Below are positions 35,469-48,573 of a DNA stretch of 64,000 nt, piece by piece. Position 1 is the first letter of the stretch. Every line of letters starts with the position of its first letter. Made by a program: the position numbers and the translations under genes. Source of the DNA: G965230615 sp965230615 (GTDB lineage Bacteria > Pseudomonadota > Gammaproteobacteria > HTCC5015); the NCBI GenBank assembly GCA_965230615.1, contig OZ246012.1, forward strand, positions 3,038,001 through 3,102,000, read 5' to 3'. Below the pieces are notes generated by a model that was not told the origin of the DNA, searched no databases, and worked only from the letters and a program-made list of their open reading frames with translations.

Positions 35469-36788
35469 ATGACAGGAATAGTTAAAGGGCTCTTGTTATG
35501 CGGTGTTTTAGGTCTATCAGCATGTAGTATCAATGTTATTGTCACTGGGCGGGGTGAAGTTGTGTCTGACCCCAATATTATTAATTGCCGGAGTGATGCC
35601 GGGGTCTGTCGAGTCGAAGACTATAATGCGTTGGACCTTGCTATTGAAGATTCAATTACCACTTTTCGTGCGGTGCCGGATGAAGGGCATGTATTAGATC
35701 GTTGGGAAGGTGATTGTGATCAAACAATAGCCAATAAATGCCGAGCGTTACTGGGTGGAAATATTTATATTGAGGCGATATTCAAGCCTATTCCTTTAGT
35801 TGTTGGCAGCGGTGATATAGACAAAATAGTACGTTTTGTCGCAATAGGTGATACAGGTAAGGCGAACCTTGGGCAGTTTCAAGTAGCCGCTGCGATTGAG
35901 AAGTGGTGTGCAGAGCAGGGCTGCGATTTTGCTCTTGGTATGGGGGATAATTTTTATGATGGTACGCCCAGGCATATTCATGATGAACAGTTTGATACTA
36001 AGTTTGAAGCGCCATATAAAAATCTTCACTTTCCTTTCTATATGGTGCTCGGAAACCATGATACTGGCCTGCATGAAGATGGCGATGGTGGTAATCAAGC
36101 CTTAGGAGAAGTGCAGGTAGCTTATCATTATCGAGAAGACCGATTAAGTGATAAGTGGTATATGCCAGCAAGATATTATACCGTGACCTATCCCCAAGAG
36201 GATACACGTCCTCTGATTCAGTTATTTGGTTTGGATTCAGCACCTTTTGTCGGATTACTTGATCCTAATCCAGTTTATGAGCCTGAGCAATATGCACGCG
36301 AGCAAGGTGAATGGTTTAGGCAGCAGTCAAAAAACAGCCAGGCAAGTTGGAAGATTGCTTTCGCGCATCATCCGTATATCTCTAATGGCCGACATGGCAA
36401 CGCCTCAAATTATGATAGCACTTTCCCAGGTAATCCTTTGCTCGATAAAGTCAGTGGCGGAATTTATCGAGAGTTTATGGACGAATATATCTGTGGTGAT
36501 GTTGATTTGTTTTTATCGGGTCATGATCATAATTTACAGGCTTTAAAGCCTGCGGCAAGTTGCGGTTTGACAGAGTTTATTGTTTCAGGTGCTGCTGCCA
36601 GTGCCAATGACTTGGCCCGACCTAATGATAATTTAGTGCACTTTCAGAAAGGTGATACAGAAGGCTTTTTCTATATTAAAATACAGGGCAATAGCATGAC
36701 TGTACAGTCGCTGGCGGCAAATTTAGAGACGGGTGATTATCAGTTATTGTTTACAAAAATATTTCAACGCAAACAGCTGATTCAATAA
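35469..36788 (+). CDS. Purple acid phosphatase-like lipoprotein
   Basis: A 439-residue lipoprotein (lipobox LSAC, Cys19). A short beta domain with FRAVPDEGHVLDRWEGDCD resembles bacterial repeat modules. Then follows a metallophosphoesterase domain of the tartrate-resistant/purple type: GDTGKAN, GMGDNFYDG, LGNHDTG, FAHHPY and SGHDHNLQ supply the metal ligands. It probably sits at the outer membrane and hydrolyses phosphate esters. Its stop lies 2 bases from the convergent sulfatase stop. Confidence 0.9.
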   Translation: MTGIVKGLLLCGVLGLSACSINVIVTGRGEVVSDPNIINCRSDAGVCRVEDYNALDLAIEDSITTFRAVPDEGHVLDRWEGDCDQTIANKCRALLGGNIYIEAIFKPIPLVVGSGDIDKIVRFVAIGDTGKANLGQFQVAAAIEKWCAEQGCDFALGMGDNFYDGTPRHIHDEQFDTKFEAPYKNLHFPFYMVLGNHDTGLHEDGDGGNQALGEVQVAYHYREDRLSDKWYMPARYYTVTYPQEDTRPLIQLFGLDSAPFVGLLDPNPVYEPEQYAREQGEWFRQQSKNSQASWKIAFAHHPYISNGRHGNASNYDSTFPGNPLLDKVSGGIYREFMDEYICGDVDLFLSGHDHNLQALKPAASCGLTEFIVSGAAASANDLARPNDNLVHFQKGDTEGFFYIKIQGNSMTVQSLAANLETGDYQLLFTKIFQRKQLIQ

Positions 36789-36790
36789 AG

Positions 36791-38425
36791 CTATTTTTTG
36801 TTCTGCTTAAGTAGCTTATCCAACGAATTGCGTAGCTGTTTTCTAATACGTTGATATTGCTTGGCATTTGCCAGGTTATGCCACTCATGTGGGTCGTGCC
36901 GATGATCGTAAAGTTCTTCGCCACCGGCTGCGGATAGAATATATCGATATCGCTTGGAGCGGATGCTGTGATGTTGTTGCTCGATATCGCCAGCTTGTCT
37001 CATCTGAAGTTTGTTGCTACTGGCAATGCTGGTTAGTGCCACCTCTGGGCCTGTCCAATGTTGTTCTGTGTTACTTTGCAGTAATGGCGCTAAACTATGC
37101 CCATCTAAGTTTTTTTGGTTGGTTTTAATATTGGGTGCTTGTGAAATATTAGCCCAGGCATTAAACGTGGGAAATAAGTCGACCAGTGTCACGGGCTGTT
37201 CTTGTTGGTAGCCTTTATCAATACCAGGACCTGCAATAATTAAAGGCACACGGGTTGACTCTTCCCAAGGTGAATTTTTAAATAGCATTTGTTTTTCGCC
37301 TATATGATAACCGTGGTCACTAGTAAAAACGACATAGGTATTGTCAGCATATTCACTGTTTTGTAATGCGGATAATATTTTATCCACTTGTTCATCAACA
37401 AAGTTTACGCTGGCTAAATAAGCTTGTAGCCATTTCTTAAGCATAACCTCACCATGCTCCATAACTTGTTGATATTTGTAATAGCCATAACCTTGTGTGC
37501 TAAAACTTGCATCTGCCGGAGTAAAGCCTTTGGCAAGATCGTGCAGATCATCGGCTTTATTAGGTGCTAATTGCAATGTGTCGAGTGGAAATTTATCCAG
37601 ATATTCCTGTGGCACATACATAGGTGTATGCGGGCGGTTAAAACCGACCAGCATCAGAAAAGGTTTATTATGCTTTTTATTCAACTGCGCTATAACCCAC
37701 TGGGCATTGAGCTCATCAGGTAATAAATCTCTATCATTTTCATTTTTATAATGAAATGGCTCAAAGAATAAACGCCAGCCCTGATATCCGGGAATATTTT
37801 CTGTGGGATTGGCTTTAACATTTGGGATATTTGCTAATGACGCAAAAGAGTTATCAATGCCAAAACCGGCAGGCATTGCCGGGTGCGCTAAGGTATTTCG
37901 CCAGGGACTTAAAGTGCCATGTTCGTAGGCGTCATCAGCAGTGCCATCCCATGGCCAAGGTCCCCAGCTTGGGGGTATGCCTTGCTGATACCATACTGAA
38001 ACATCTTCTTGATTGTTATGGTATATCTTGCCCGTTAGCAAAACCTGATAACCATGGGCTCGAAAATGCTCAGGTATAGTGACGGCATGCTTGAGAACAG
38101 TATTATCACGCCAATGATCCTCGATGAAATTGTAGCCATAATAGCCGGTCGTACGTGGCTCTAAGCCAGTCAGTAGGCTGGCACGTGACGGGCCACAGAT
38201 AGGTGAATTTACTTGAGCGTTATTAAAGAGTACACCTTGTTCAGCCAACGCATCGAGTGCAGGTGTGAGCGCCTGCGGATGGCCATTCATTATGCCAAGG
38301 CTGTCGTTTAGATCATCGGCGATCATAAAAATAATATTGGGTTTTGACTTGGCCAGCGCTGGGGAATTCAATATACCCAGAAAAAAAATGGGAGATAAAA
38401 CAAGAAAATAAAGTGTTTTTGTCAT
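36791..38425 (-). CDS. Secreted type I sulfatase
   Basis: A 544-residue sulfatase of the alkaline phosphatase superfamily, resembling iduronate-2-sulfatase-like enzymes. The formylglycine motif is CGPSRASLLTG (Cys77), and the metal residues are in IADDLND. TSDHGYHIGEKQM is also typical. The frame is open to 38473, but ATG 38425 follows AAGGAA and is directly followed by the signal peptide (LYFLVLSPIFFLGILNSPALA). It needs formylglycine modification. It probably removes sulfate from sulfated polysaccharides. Confidence 0.93.
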   Translation of the reverse strand: MTKTLYFLVLSPIFFLGILNSPALAKSKPNIIFMIADDLNDSLGIMNGHPQALTPALDALAEQGVLFNNAQVNSPICGPSRASLLTGLEPRTTGYYGYNFIEDHWRDNTVLKHAVTIPEHFRAHGYQVLLTGKIYHNNQEDVSVWYQQGIPPSWGPWPWDGTADDAYEHGTLSPWRNTLAHPAMPAGFGIDNSFASLANIPNVKANPTENIPGYQGWRLFFEPFHYKNENDRDLLPDELNAQWVIAQLNKKHNKPFLMLVGFNRPHTPMYVPQEYLDKFPLDTLQLAPNKADDLHDLAKGFTPADASFSTQGYGYYKYQQVMEHGEVMLKKWLQAYLASVNFVDEQVDKILSALQNSEYADNTYVVFTSDHGYHIGEKQMLFKNSPWEESTRVPLIIAGPGIDKGYQQEQPVTLVDLFPTFNAWANISQAPNIKTNQKNLDGHSLAPLLQSNTEQHWTGPEVALTSIASSNKLQMRQAGDIEQQHHSIRSKRYRYILSAAGGEELYDHRHDPHEWHNLANAKQYQRIRKQLRNSLDKLLKQNKK

Positions 38426-38825
38426 GAATTTATTCCTTGATCTATGTCGTTCTGGATAGACTATATGATACACAGGTTAACTTTAGTAAAGGTAGCTGTA
38501 CGCTATCTTATGAAGGATAGTTAAACACGGTTGATTAGTACACTTTTTGTTATCTAGTGTTTTATCTTTTGTTGCGGGAAACTTTAAAACAATGCAAATT
38601 ACGACTATGTTATATAGATACAATTAAAGGCGGTCTAATCAATAAAGATTTATAGATGTAGAAACTTTCTGAGCTTGATATTGTTCGAGCACTTGCTTAT
38701 AGTAAGTTTCCAGTTATTTACTTGATACTATGTATAACTAACATTGCAGATGTGGTATTAGATATACGAGTTATCAGTTAGTAATAAACATATTATATTA
38801 AAAATATTAAAAAGAAGGCTGTTTT
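38426..38825. other. Intergenic region upstream of divergent genes
   Basis: 400 AT-rich bases with no called gene or RNA. It holds promoters for the sulfatase (minus) and the small exported protein (plus). AAAGAAGG at 38811-38818 serves the latter. Confidence 0.5.
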
Positions 38826-39164
38826 ATGAAAAAAACTATTCAACTTGGTATTTTTTTGTCAGTAATGAGTAGTTCAGTCGCATTTGCGGCAAATGATGGC
38901 AAAATTACTAGACTAGATTTCTCTGGGAGTAACAGTACTTGGGGAGGGGCGCACAACGATATTATTCAGCTACAAATAGAAGGTGGCTTTAGTGCGCCAA
39001 ATTGCTCAAGTACTTATGCTGGTATTCGCAAGTCAGATGAGCATCTCACTGGTGCTGTTATGATGGCAATGGCTGCGGATAAAAGAGTTGTTGTTTACTT
39101 AAGTGATGCTGATACGTATATTAGTGGCCGTTGTATTATTACAGACTTATTTGTTTATAAGTAA
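38826..39164 (+). CDS. Small exported protein of unknown function
   Basis: A 112-residue protein with a signal peptide (LGIFLSVMSSSVAFA). The mature domain has two cysteines placed for one disulfide (SAPNCSSTY and SGRCIITDL) and a central segment DEHLTGAVMMAMAADKRVVVYLSD. The pattern resembles small secreted beta proteins of marine gammaproteobacteria, but no family is recognised. It has its own strong terminator. Confidence 0.75.
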   Translation: MKKTIQLGIFLSVMSSSVAFAANDGKITRLDFSGSNSTWGGAHNDIIQLQIEGGFSAPNCSSTYAGIRKSDEHLTGAVMMAMAADKRVVVYLSDADTYISGRCIITDLFVYK

Positions 39165-39191
39165 GTACTAAATATTATTTTGGATTGTCTT

Positions 39192-39230
39192 AAAGCCGAG
39201 TGCCGCCTTAGCAGTACTCGGCTTTTTATA
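39192..39230. terminator. Bidirectional terminator
   Basis: AAAGCCGAGT (39192-39201) pairs perfectly with ACTCGGCTTT (39216-39225), followed by TTTTTATA on the plus strand. It lies between two convergent genes and can serve both. Confidence 0.93.
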
Positions 39231-39244
39231 TTTTTAAAAGTATC

Positions 39245-40258
39245 CTAATCTGCTTCTATTGTCGCAGTTAATGACATTCGGTTTTCTTGAGGTTTGGCAG
39301 CAAGTATTTCTATATCGCCTTGGAAAGGTATTTGTTTATCGCCTGAATAAACATAGCGCAAACTCAACTTGTCTTTGCTGGCTTTGGTTTTCAGGCCAGT
39401 ACGAATATCTGTTAAGATTTTAGTGCTGGTAGAGGCGGTTAATTTTAATGAATCAAAGAACTGTTTATTGACTTCATGTTCGGTCTTTTGAAAAAGAGCA
39501 TCATCGCCACCAATATCACGGATATCAATTAGTTGAGTTGGATCGGGATAGAAGGCTAGTTTTAAAGGATCTGTTTCAAACTCACCTTCATTATTGTCTT
39601 GAATGATTTCACCGCTACGGTGTACGCTCTTGCGATTTTCCTTGCCAGCTAAGCGATAATCAATCGCGACATCTAGTTGATAGCCGTCACCATATATTGA
39701 AGGTTTAATTGCATGGATGGAAAATTGTAATAACTCGCCATGAGAGTTTATGCGGTTATGCATTGATATATAGTCGTTAGCATTAGGTTCTTCGCTTTTA
39801 AATTCCATATTATAAATGGCCTGGCCGGTCATTTTTTCGCTGGCCAGTTGATCATCTTCTATAAAATAGGGCTCGAAATTAAGCATATTTTCTAGTGCTT
39901 CACCCTTAGCGTTCGGTTTAATGCCCTCTGATAAATCCGGCGCTACCCAAACCTCTTGGGATAAAGTGGCATTGAGTATAAACTCCCAATTGATAGTGGT
40001 CGTTGCCTTTGATTGTTCGTAAAAACGAGCTTTTTGCAATATTTCGAACTCAACAGTGAGTTTACCTTTGCGCCAGCCCTCATCGCTAGGGTTGAGGTCA
40101 TAGCCTCCAGCTTCATCAGCATAATCCTCATCTGCCATATCCTCAGCCCAGCTTGTACTGTCGTCGAGATCTTCATCGCTGGAGCAGGCGGATAAATAAA
40201 AACAAATGGCAAGCAACGAGGCGTATAAGAATGTGTGATAAGAAAATTTAATTTTCAT
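39245..40258 (-). CDS. Hypothetical acidic lipoprotein
   Basis: A 337-residue lipoprotein (lipobox LSAC). A strongly acidic spacer (SSDEDLDDSTSWAEDMADEDYADE) leads to a mostly beta-strand domain of about 270 residues. No family is recognised. It follows the propeller lipoprotein gene by 134 bases on the same strand and may be coexpressed with it. Confidence 0.75.
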   Translation of the reverse strand: MKIKFSYHTFLYASLLAICFYLSACSSDEDLDDSTSWAEDMADEDYADEAGGYDLNPSDEGWRKGKLTVEFEILQKARFYEQSKATTTINWEFILNATLSQEVWVAPDLSEGIKPNAKGEALENMLNFEPYFIEDDQLASEKMTGQAIYNMEFKSEEPNANDYISMHNRINSHGELLQFSIHAIKPSIYGDGYQLDVAIDYRLAGKENRKSVHRSGEIIQDNNEGEFETDPLKLAFYPDPTQLIDIRDIGGDDALFQKTEHEVNKQFFDSLKLTASTSTKILTDIRTGLKTKASKDKLSLRYVYSGDKQIPFQGDIEILAAKPQENRMSLTATIEAD

Positions 40259-40392
40259 TAAGTATCTCTTCAGGCAAATTACAGTTATTGATATTTATGC
40301 AAGCTGATAGGGCAATACTAACTTTACAATAACAGTTATTGTAAAGGGTAGTAGGCAATTCACAATATTCGAAGTTTTGCTGAGAGATACGC

Positions 40393-42573
40393 TTATCTTG
40401 TTATAATAATTCGATCCAGGCTTATTGGGTCAACAGCAAATAACCCTAGAATAGCATCCGCTACGTAAAGCAGTTGTTTTTCATCATCTACGATAACAGC
40501 CTTGGGTAACACAAATCTTGGCCCTTGATCTATAGTACTATCTGCAATGATCTGTCGGTTACCATTGACTATATTAATAGCAAATAAGGCGTCTAGTTCT
40601 TCGTCATTAACAAAGAGCTGGTTATTCGGTTTGTCCAATGCGATTCGTGTTGGTCTGTCCAGGTTTAGGCCGTTGCCAGTGCTGCTATCGCTAATGATAG
40701 AGCGGGCGCCACTATCCAAATTGACAGCAACTATAGCATCCAGTTCAATATCAGTGACCAGTGCGCGGTTATTATCGCTGTCAAGCAATAGACCATCGGG
40801 GTCACTAAAGTTAGGACCGCTACCATTATTTATATCAGAAAGAATACTTCGATTGCCATTATTCAAGTCAACGGCAATTAAAGCATTTAGATTGGTATCA
40901 ATCACTAAGGCGCGATTATTGGCTGCATCTAAGACAATATCTGTTGGAAAGCTGAACGTAACGCCACTACCATTATTAGTATCACTTAATATGCTGTGCT
41001 CAGCTGTAGTGAGATCAACAGCAAGTACACCTGTGGCAGGAAATAGATTGGTAACCAATAGTCTGTTGTTAACATTATCCAAGGCAAGGGCTTGTGCAAG
41101 ACCAAACTCAGTGCCGCTGGTGACATTGCTATTATCCGCAATTACCTGATGACGACCATTACTCGTATTGACAGATAATATACTGGGCGTAATATCTAAA
41201 ACCAGTAAGCGATTATTATCATTGTCCCAGATCATATCACTCGGGAAGTTAAGGCCAGGGCCGGTATCTGTCATGCTGCTGGCAAGAATGGATCTATTGC
41301 CATTGCTTAAGTCGACAGAGAGTACTAAATTACTGCCATTGTCCGTTAGTAAGATGCGGTTGTTGCCAAGGTCCAACACCATATCTGATGTGAAAACAAA
41401 CTCAGGGCCGGTACCGGTATTATTATCTGAAATAATAGTGCGGTCGCCAGTATCTAAATCAATCGCCAATAGCGCATCTAAGTTTGTATCTGTCACGAGT
41501 GCGCGATTATGTGCGCTATCAATAGCCACAGATTCTGGCTCTTGTAGTTCAGGCCCAGCTCCTGTGACAGCGTTGGCAATGATACTGCGGTTGCCGTTAC
41601 TTAAGTCAACCGCAAACAAAGCGTTATGAAAAGTATCAGTAACCAATGCAAGGTTATTGCTACTATCTAAAGCAATGCCTTTGGGGTTGCTAAAATTTGT
41701 TCCTACACCTGTAATATTATTAGAAATAAGACTGCGGTTACCATTGCGTAAATCAATCGAGAGTAGTTGGTCAGGGTTAGAGCTGATGAGTAGTACGCGA
41801 TCATTTAAAGCGTCTAAAACAATATCTTCAGCAAATCGAAAACCGGGTCCGCTGCCAATAGTATCGTCAGCAATAATCTGGCGATCACCGCTGCTTAAAC
41901 TAACAGCGATTAAAGCAGAATGATTTCGGTCAATCAGCAGTGCTCTATTGTTTTCACTATCTATAACGATATCTTGAACCGAGAGTAACTCAGGGCCGTT
42001 ACCCAAATCGAAGCCCGAGAAAGTTGTGCGGGAGTTATCGTTCAAATCAATCGTTAATAACTGGCTGGGCCTCTCACTATTGGAAATTAAAAGTCGATTG
42101 TTAGTGCTATCTAATGCTATACCCGAAAGGAAATGTATTATAGGCGCATTCTCGATAGACAGTTCTGCCGCATTACTATTTTGATTAAGTACAATATCAC
42201 CAGTCTCAACCAATAGATGGTTAATGCCTGTTACTAAAGGGATATTGGCAGACCAAGTGGCAAAGCCATCGTTTGTTATAGCATCAACACCATTAACGCG
42301 TACTGTTGTGATTTCACTGCCTTCAGGATCGGTGGCTGTACCTCTAACTGTGATCCGGCTCTGATTGCTCAGTGCTGCAGATGTGGGAAAAATAATAGTG
42401 GCTGTTGGTGCCTGATTATCTGCTGGGTCATTCGAGGTTGTTGAGCTATTCGAGATATTTAAATCACCGCCATTACCGCCATCATCAAGAGAAGTATTGC
42501 TGTTGCTGCAGGCGATCAGAATTAACGAGAGCACAGTAATAAAAAAAGAAACAGAATAGCTACGGTTCGACAT
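40393..42573 (-). CDS. Lipoprotein with 12-repeat beta-propeller
   Basis: A 726-residue lipoprotein (lipobox LIAC). An Ig-like module (PTATIIFPTSAALSNQSRITVRGTATDPEG) comes first. Then 12 repeats of about 45-48 residues follow, each with the pattern LD--NNR-L--D ... A-DL--G-R--I. These are NHL/YVTN-like strands, enough for two six-bladed propellers. Such proteins usually mediate binding at the cell surface. Function unknown. Confidence 0.85.
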   Translation of the reverse strand: MSNRSYSVSFFITVLSLILIACSNSNTSLDDGGNGGDLNISNSSTTSNDPADNQAPTATIIFPTSAALSNQSRITVRGTATDPEGSEITTVRVNGVDAITNDGFATWSANIPLVTGINHLLVETGDIVLNQNSNAAELSIENAPIIHFLSGIALDSTNNRLLISNSERPSQLLTIDLNDNSRTTFSGFDLGNGPELLSVQDIVIDSENNRALLIDRNHSALIAVSLSSGDRQIIADDTIGSGPGFRFAEDIVLDALNDRVLLISSNPDQLLSIDLRNGNRSLISNNITGVGTNFSNPKGIALDSSNNLALVTDTFHNALFAVDLSNGNRSIIANAVTGAGPELQEPESVAIDSAHNRALVTDTNLDALLAIDLDTGDRTIISDNNTGTGPEFVFTSDMVLDLGNNRILLTDNGSNLVLSVDLSNGNRSILASSMTDTGPGLNFPSDMIWDNDNNRLLVLDITPSILSVNTSNGRHQVIADNSNVTSGTEFGLAQALALDNVNNRLLVTNLFPATGVLAVDLTTAEHSILSDTNNGSGVTFSFPTDIVLDAANNRALVIDTNLNALIAVDLNNGNRSILSDINNGSGPNFSDPDGLLLDSDNNRALVTDIELDAIVAVNLDSGARSIISDSSTGNGLNLDRPTRIALDKPNNQLFVNDEELDALFAINIVNGNRQIIADSTIDQGPRFVLPKAVIVDDEKQLLYVADAILGLFAVDPISLDRIIITR

Positions 42574-43431
42574 CGTGACACACCTTTGACACTTGTTTTA
42601 AATCGCTAGTGAGTCTGCAGGCAAATAAAGCAGACACTTTTAAGACAATTAAAGCTTGTGTCATTTTAAGCAATCAAATTTTGTATAAGTATCAATTAAA
42701 TAGACTTGTATGTTGCTATTTGCAATATGTTTATTATCGTTTAATTAATATTTATAGATATTGTCTAGAATTGATATTAATTGAAATTGCTCAAAAAATA
42801 TATTGTCACTTGATATGGCAGACGAAAAAAGCAGGAAATAGTCCCAAATCAGCAATGGCTATAGCGTAATTGCGAATATTTGTAACAAGTGAAATAGTTT
42901 AAACTAGCTTGGACCAAAAGTGCTTATTGGGACTAAGTTGCTGATACGTTGTCAATAGCTCTTTGCTGTTAGTGCTGACAGGGGTTGGAATTAATCATCA
43001 GTTGCTAAAGTGCATATTAGTGTCTTTTTTTTGTCTGTATTTTGTCATGGCATTATGTGCCTAATAAAAAATACAGTGATTGATAGTTGCTTACACCGGC
43101 GAGAATTTTATGTCGCTTTTGAGTATTGTTCGCGTTTGCTTATCAGCTAATAAATAAGAAGTGATAACGCGAGTGCTGTCACCTTTCGTTATAAGAGTCA
43201 CTAAGCCGTGAGGGTCTAGTTTTTTTATTCAAGATAATAAAATAAATAAAATCCAAATAAGGTTTTGTTACGTAGGAAAATAATAGACTGCAAATAGTAT
43301 GAAAATAGTTTACTTAAAACCTATGGGCCCATTTAGTCTGTAAAACAGTGTTTTCGTAAGCTGCTTATCTAGTGAGAAGAGTCGTACTAGGCGGACTAAA
43401 GTATAAGTGTGAACTAACTATAGGTTTTTTT
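42574..43431. other. Long intergenic region
   Basis: About 860 AT-rich bases. An 86-codon plus-strand frame at 42609-42869 is hydrophobic and lacks a ribosome binding site or family features, so it is not called. No RNA gene, repeat or terminator was recognised. The last bases (AGGAAGG, 43432-43438) are the ribosome binding site of the MarR-like gene. Confidence 0.5.
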
Positions 43432-43443
43432 AGGAAGGGTGTA

Positions 43444-43827
43444 ATGAAAGCTATTGGGCTATTTATGGAAGCGTATAAAATTAATCAAGTAACGCTAGCC
43501 TGTTTAAAAAAAGTATTACCAGACAATCTAAAAACTAAGCATTTTGTGATTCTATGTTTTTTGTATCTTTCAGATAAAGCAGTATCACCTGCGGCATTAG
43601 CTAAAGTGTTTCATTTATCCAGGCCAGTCATTAGCAGTGCTTTGCATCGTTTGGAAGATTATGATTATATTAAGTTGGTTTCGAGTCCTTATGATGGACG
43701 AGGTAAGTTTGTATCGATAAGCCATAGTGGCCGTGCAATTGTTGAAAATATCAATGACGACTTTCAGGATTTGTTCGATAACGCATATGAGTTATCTCAT
43801 CTAAATATTCAGAAAACACCTTTATAA
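43444..43827 (+). CDS. MarR-like winged-helix regulator
   Basis: A 127-residue DNA-binding protein. SPAALAKVFHLSRPVISSALHRLEDYDYIKLV is a typical MarR helix-turn-helix and wing. The frame is open to 43372, but AGGAAGG at 43432-43438 sets ATG 43444 and the shorter product fits the family. Ligand and targets are unknown. Confidence 0.85.
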   Translation: MKAIGLFMEAYKINQVTLACLKKVLPDNLKTKHFVILCFLYLSDKAVSPAALAKVFHLSRPVISSALHRLEDYDYIKLVSSPYDGRGKFVSISHSGRAIVENINDDFQDLFDNAYELSHLNIQKTPL

Positions 43828-43981
43828 GGTAATGATTGAGATAAGTCAGTTCGCAGTGTTTTCACATTTGTTTGGGTAACGAAGCTATTTAATAAGATGC
43901 TGTATATAGCATCTATACTTACATATATACTTGTGTGTCTTAAGTAGAGCAGTATGAATCGGCTTAAATAGGTATATATTC

Positions 43982-44374
43982 ATGAAAGAATGTAATCAAT
44001 GTGGTAAATGCTGTATTAACTATAGCGACGGTGGCTTATCAGCCAGCGCGCGTGATATCGAAATGTGGCGTATTTTCCGACCTGATATTTATGAATATGT
44101 AGATGAGGGAGTTATCTGGGTAAACCCTAGTGACGGCAAGCAGTTAACTCGCTGTCCTTGGCTAACACAAGCGCCTGATACACAAAAATATACCTGCCAA
44201 ATATACGATGACCGACCAGAAGATTGTCGCCATTATCCAGTCAGTGTTGCGCAAATGTACAAAGATGAATGTGAAATGCTCGAAGCGTGCGATATTGCTG
44301 AGCCAAAAAAAGCACAAATTAAACTGGATAAACTAATGTCAAATAGCCGCCCGCCTTTGGGGAAGAGGCGTTAA
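43982..44374 (+). CDS. YkgJ family cysteine cluster protein
   Basis: A 130-residue protein of the YkgJ zinc/iron-chelating family. The cysteine pattern CNQCGKCCINY, then CPWL, YTCQIYDDRPEDCRHYP, and CEMLEACD is complete. Function in bacteria is not established; some members are linked to metal handling or protein modification. It stands alone. Confidence 0.9.
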   Translation: MKECNQCGKCCINYSDGGLSASARDIEMWRIFRPDIYEYVDEGVIWVNPSDGKQLTRCPWLTQAPDTQKYTCQIYDDRPEDCRHYPVSVAQMYKDECEMLEACDIAEPKKAQIKLDKLMSNSRPPLGKRR

Positions 44375-44629
44375 TATCGGCTGCAGCGCAGGCAAGCATA
44401 GCCTTATATAAATAAAGGTCGGTATCAAGGGCATTAAATAACAATCTGCTTATCGTGTGATTAATGATTCAATTTTTAATGATCGATATTATTAGAAAAT
44501 GATCATTTATTTTATGTCGCCCACCTTTTATTAAGAGACCGAGTTTTTTCTTTACCTTCTAAGTTACTGTGTTGCTTAGCATGATTCGTTAAGATGCTCA
44601 GCGCTAATGAAACGTTCTATGGGGGGAAT

Positions 44630-47656
<3,027 letters not shown>

Positions 47657-47757
47657 TCAAGCTACTATCTGTAGGCAACTTAGTAAGGCAGCTTGCCTGC
47701 AGTTGCTCTAGCTTGTAATAAAGCTAACTTAAGTATTTTGATGTATTGAAGATAATA

Positions 47758-47810
47758 CTAAGGCAGTAAGTTAGAGAGAGCTTATTGCCTTAGCAGCTTT
47801 TCTTTTTTAT
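47758..47810 (+). terminator. Terminator after the modular sulfatase
   Basis: CTAAGGCAGTAAG (47758-47770) pairs with CTTATTGCCTTAG (47781-47793) with one G-T pair, followed by a U-rich tail (CTTTTCTTTTTTA). It is about 100 bases after the sulfatase stop. Confidence 0.85.
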
Positions 47811-47855
47811 AAGGCGGGTTAATATTGGTGCACGTGAATAGTGGTCTTTTCTGTA

Positions 47856-48443
47856 TTATGCGCGATTGCTACTCTCCCCGGTTTTAACGGCAGCACCGAT
47901 AAGATGAGCTAGCCTTAGTGCTTCAGGCACTTTACCCGTGTCGGTCAATTTAGCTAGCGCATCTGCTGCGGTGTTAACGTTGCAACCGGCAACCTGGAAT
48001 ACAAAGCCAGCCTGCTCATAGACCCTGCCTGCATTTGCCACCAGCTTGCGCCGAATATCGTAGTCAGAAAAATGTTGCAGTGCTTGGTCAATGGCATCGA
48101 AATCAGGTTGCTTGCGCATAACTGATAAGCAAGGTAGTTGCAGTACATCGTTTAAGTATGGTAGATCAACAATATTAAACCCACCAAGCGCGATACCATC
48201 TAATAACAGAATATGTAACTGGGCATAAAACTTACTCTGTTGCACGCAATCAATAATGGTTTGTGTAGCATCGTTACCATCTTGGGCTACCTAGCCCCAG
48301 AGCATGCCTTCGAAGCGAGTATTGGCACAGATTGTCGCAGCAAAGTTAACCGGAGAGCCTCGTTCCTTAACAAAAGGTGCATCATCAATTCCCATTGCAC
48401 GTATTATTTTGTTTTGAGCGATGGCGTGTTCAAGTTTAGTCAT
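47856..48443 (-). pseudogene. DUF99 family gene interrupted by one amber codon
   Basis: A single frame of 196 codons with ATG at 48443 and one in-frame TAG at 48291-48293. The upstream part reads MTKLEHAIAQNKIIRAMGID and the downstream part DGNDATQTIIDC...LLLDGIALGGFN, both matching the DUF99 (UPF0215, endonuclease V-like) family. The stop falls at FEGMLWG-stop-VAQDG, where Trp is usual, so TGG to TAG is likely. The remaining frame shows no other damage, which points to a recent mutation, suppression or a base error. A GTG at 48245 could give a C-terminal fragment. Confidence 0.85.
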
Positions 48444-48573
48444 TATTGTTATTGGCTTTTGTTTCTATAGGTTGTTAAAACAGATTAAGTCGCTGAAAAT
48501 TTTTATTAAATAAACTTGTGTTAGGATAAACTGCGACTGCTACTTGATCAATACCAGTCACAGTTTATGCGAT

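Noticed and set aside
40547..41923. Several plus-strand frames opposite the propeller lipoprotein
   Set aside because: They arise from the regular repeats on the coding strand; none has a start site or family match.
42609..42869. 86-codon plus-strand frame
   Set aside because: Hydrophobic composition from AT-rich DNA, no ribosome binding site, no recognisable domain.
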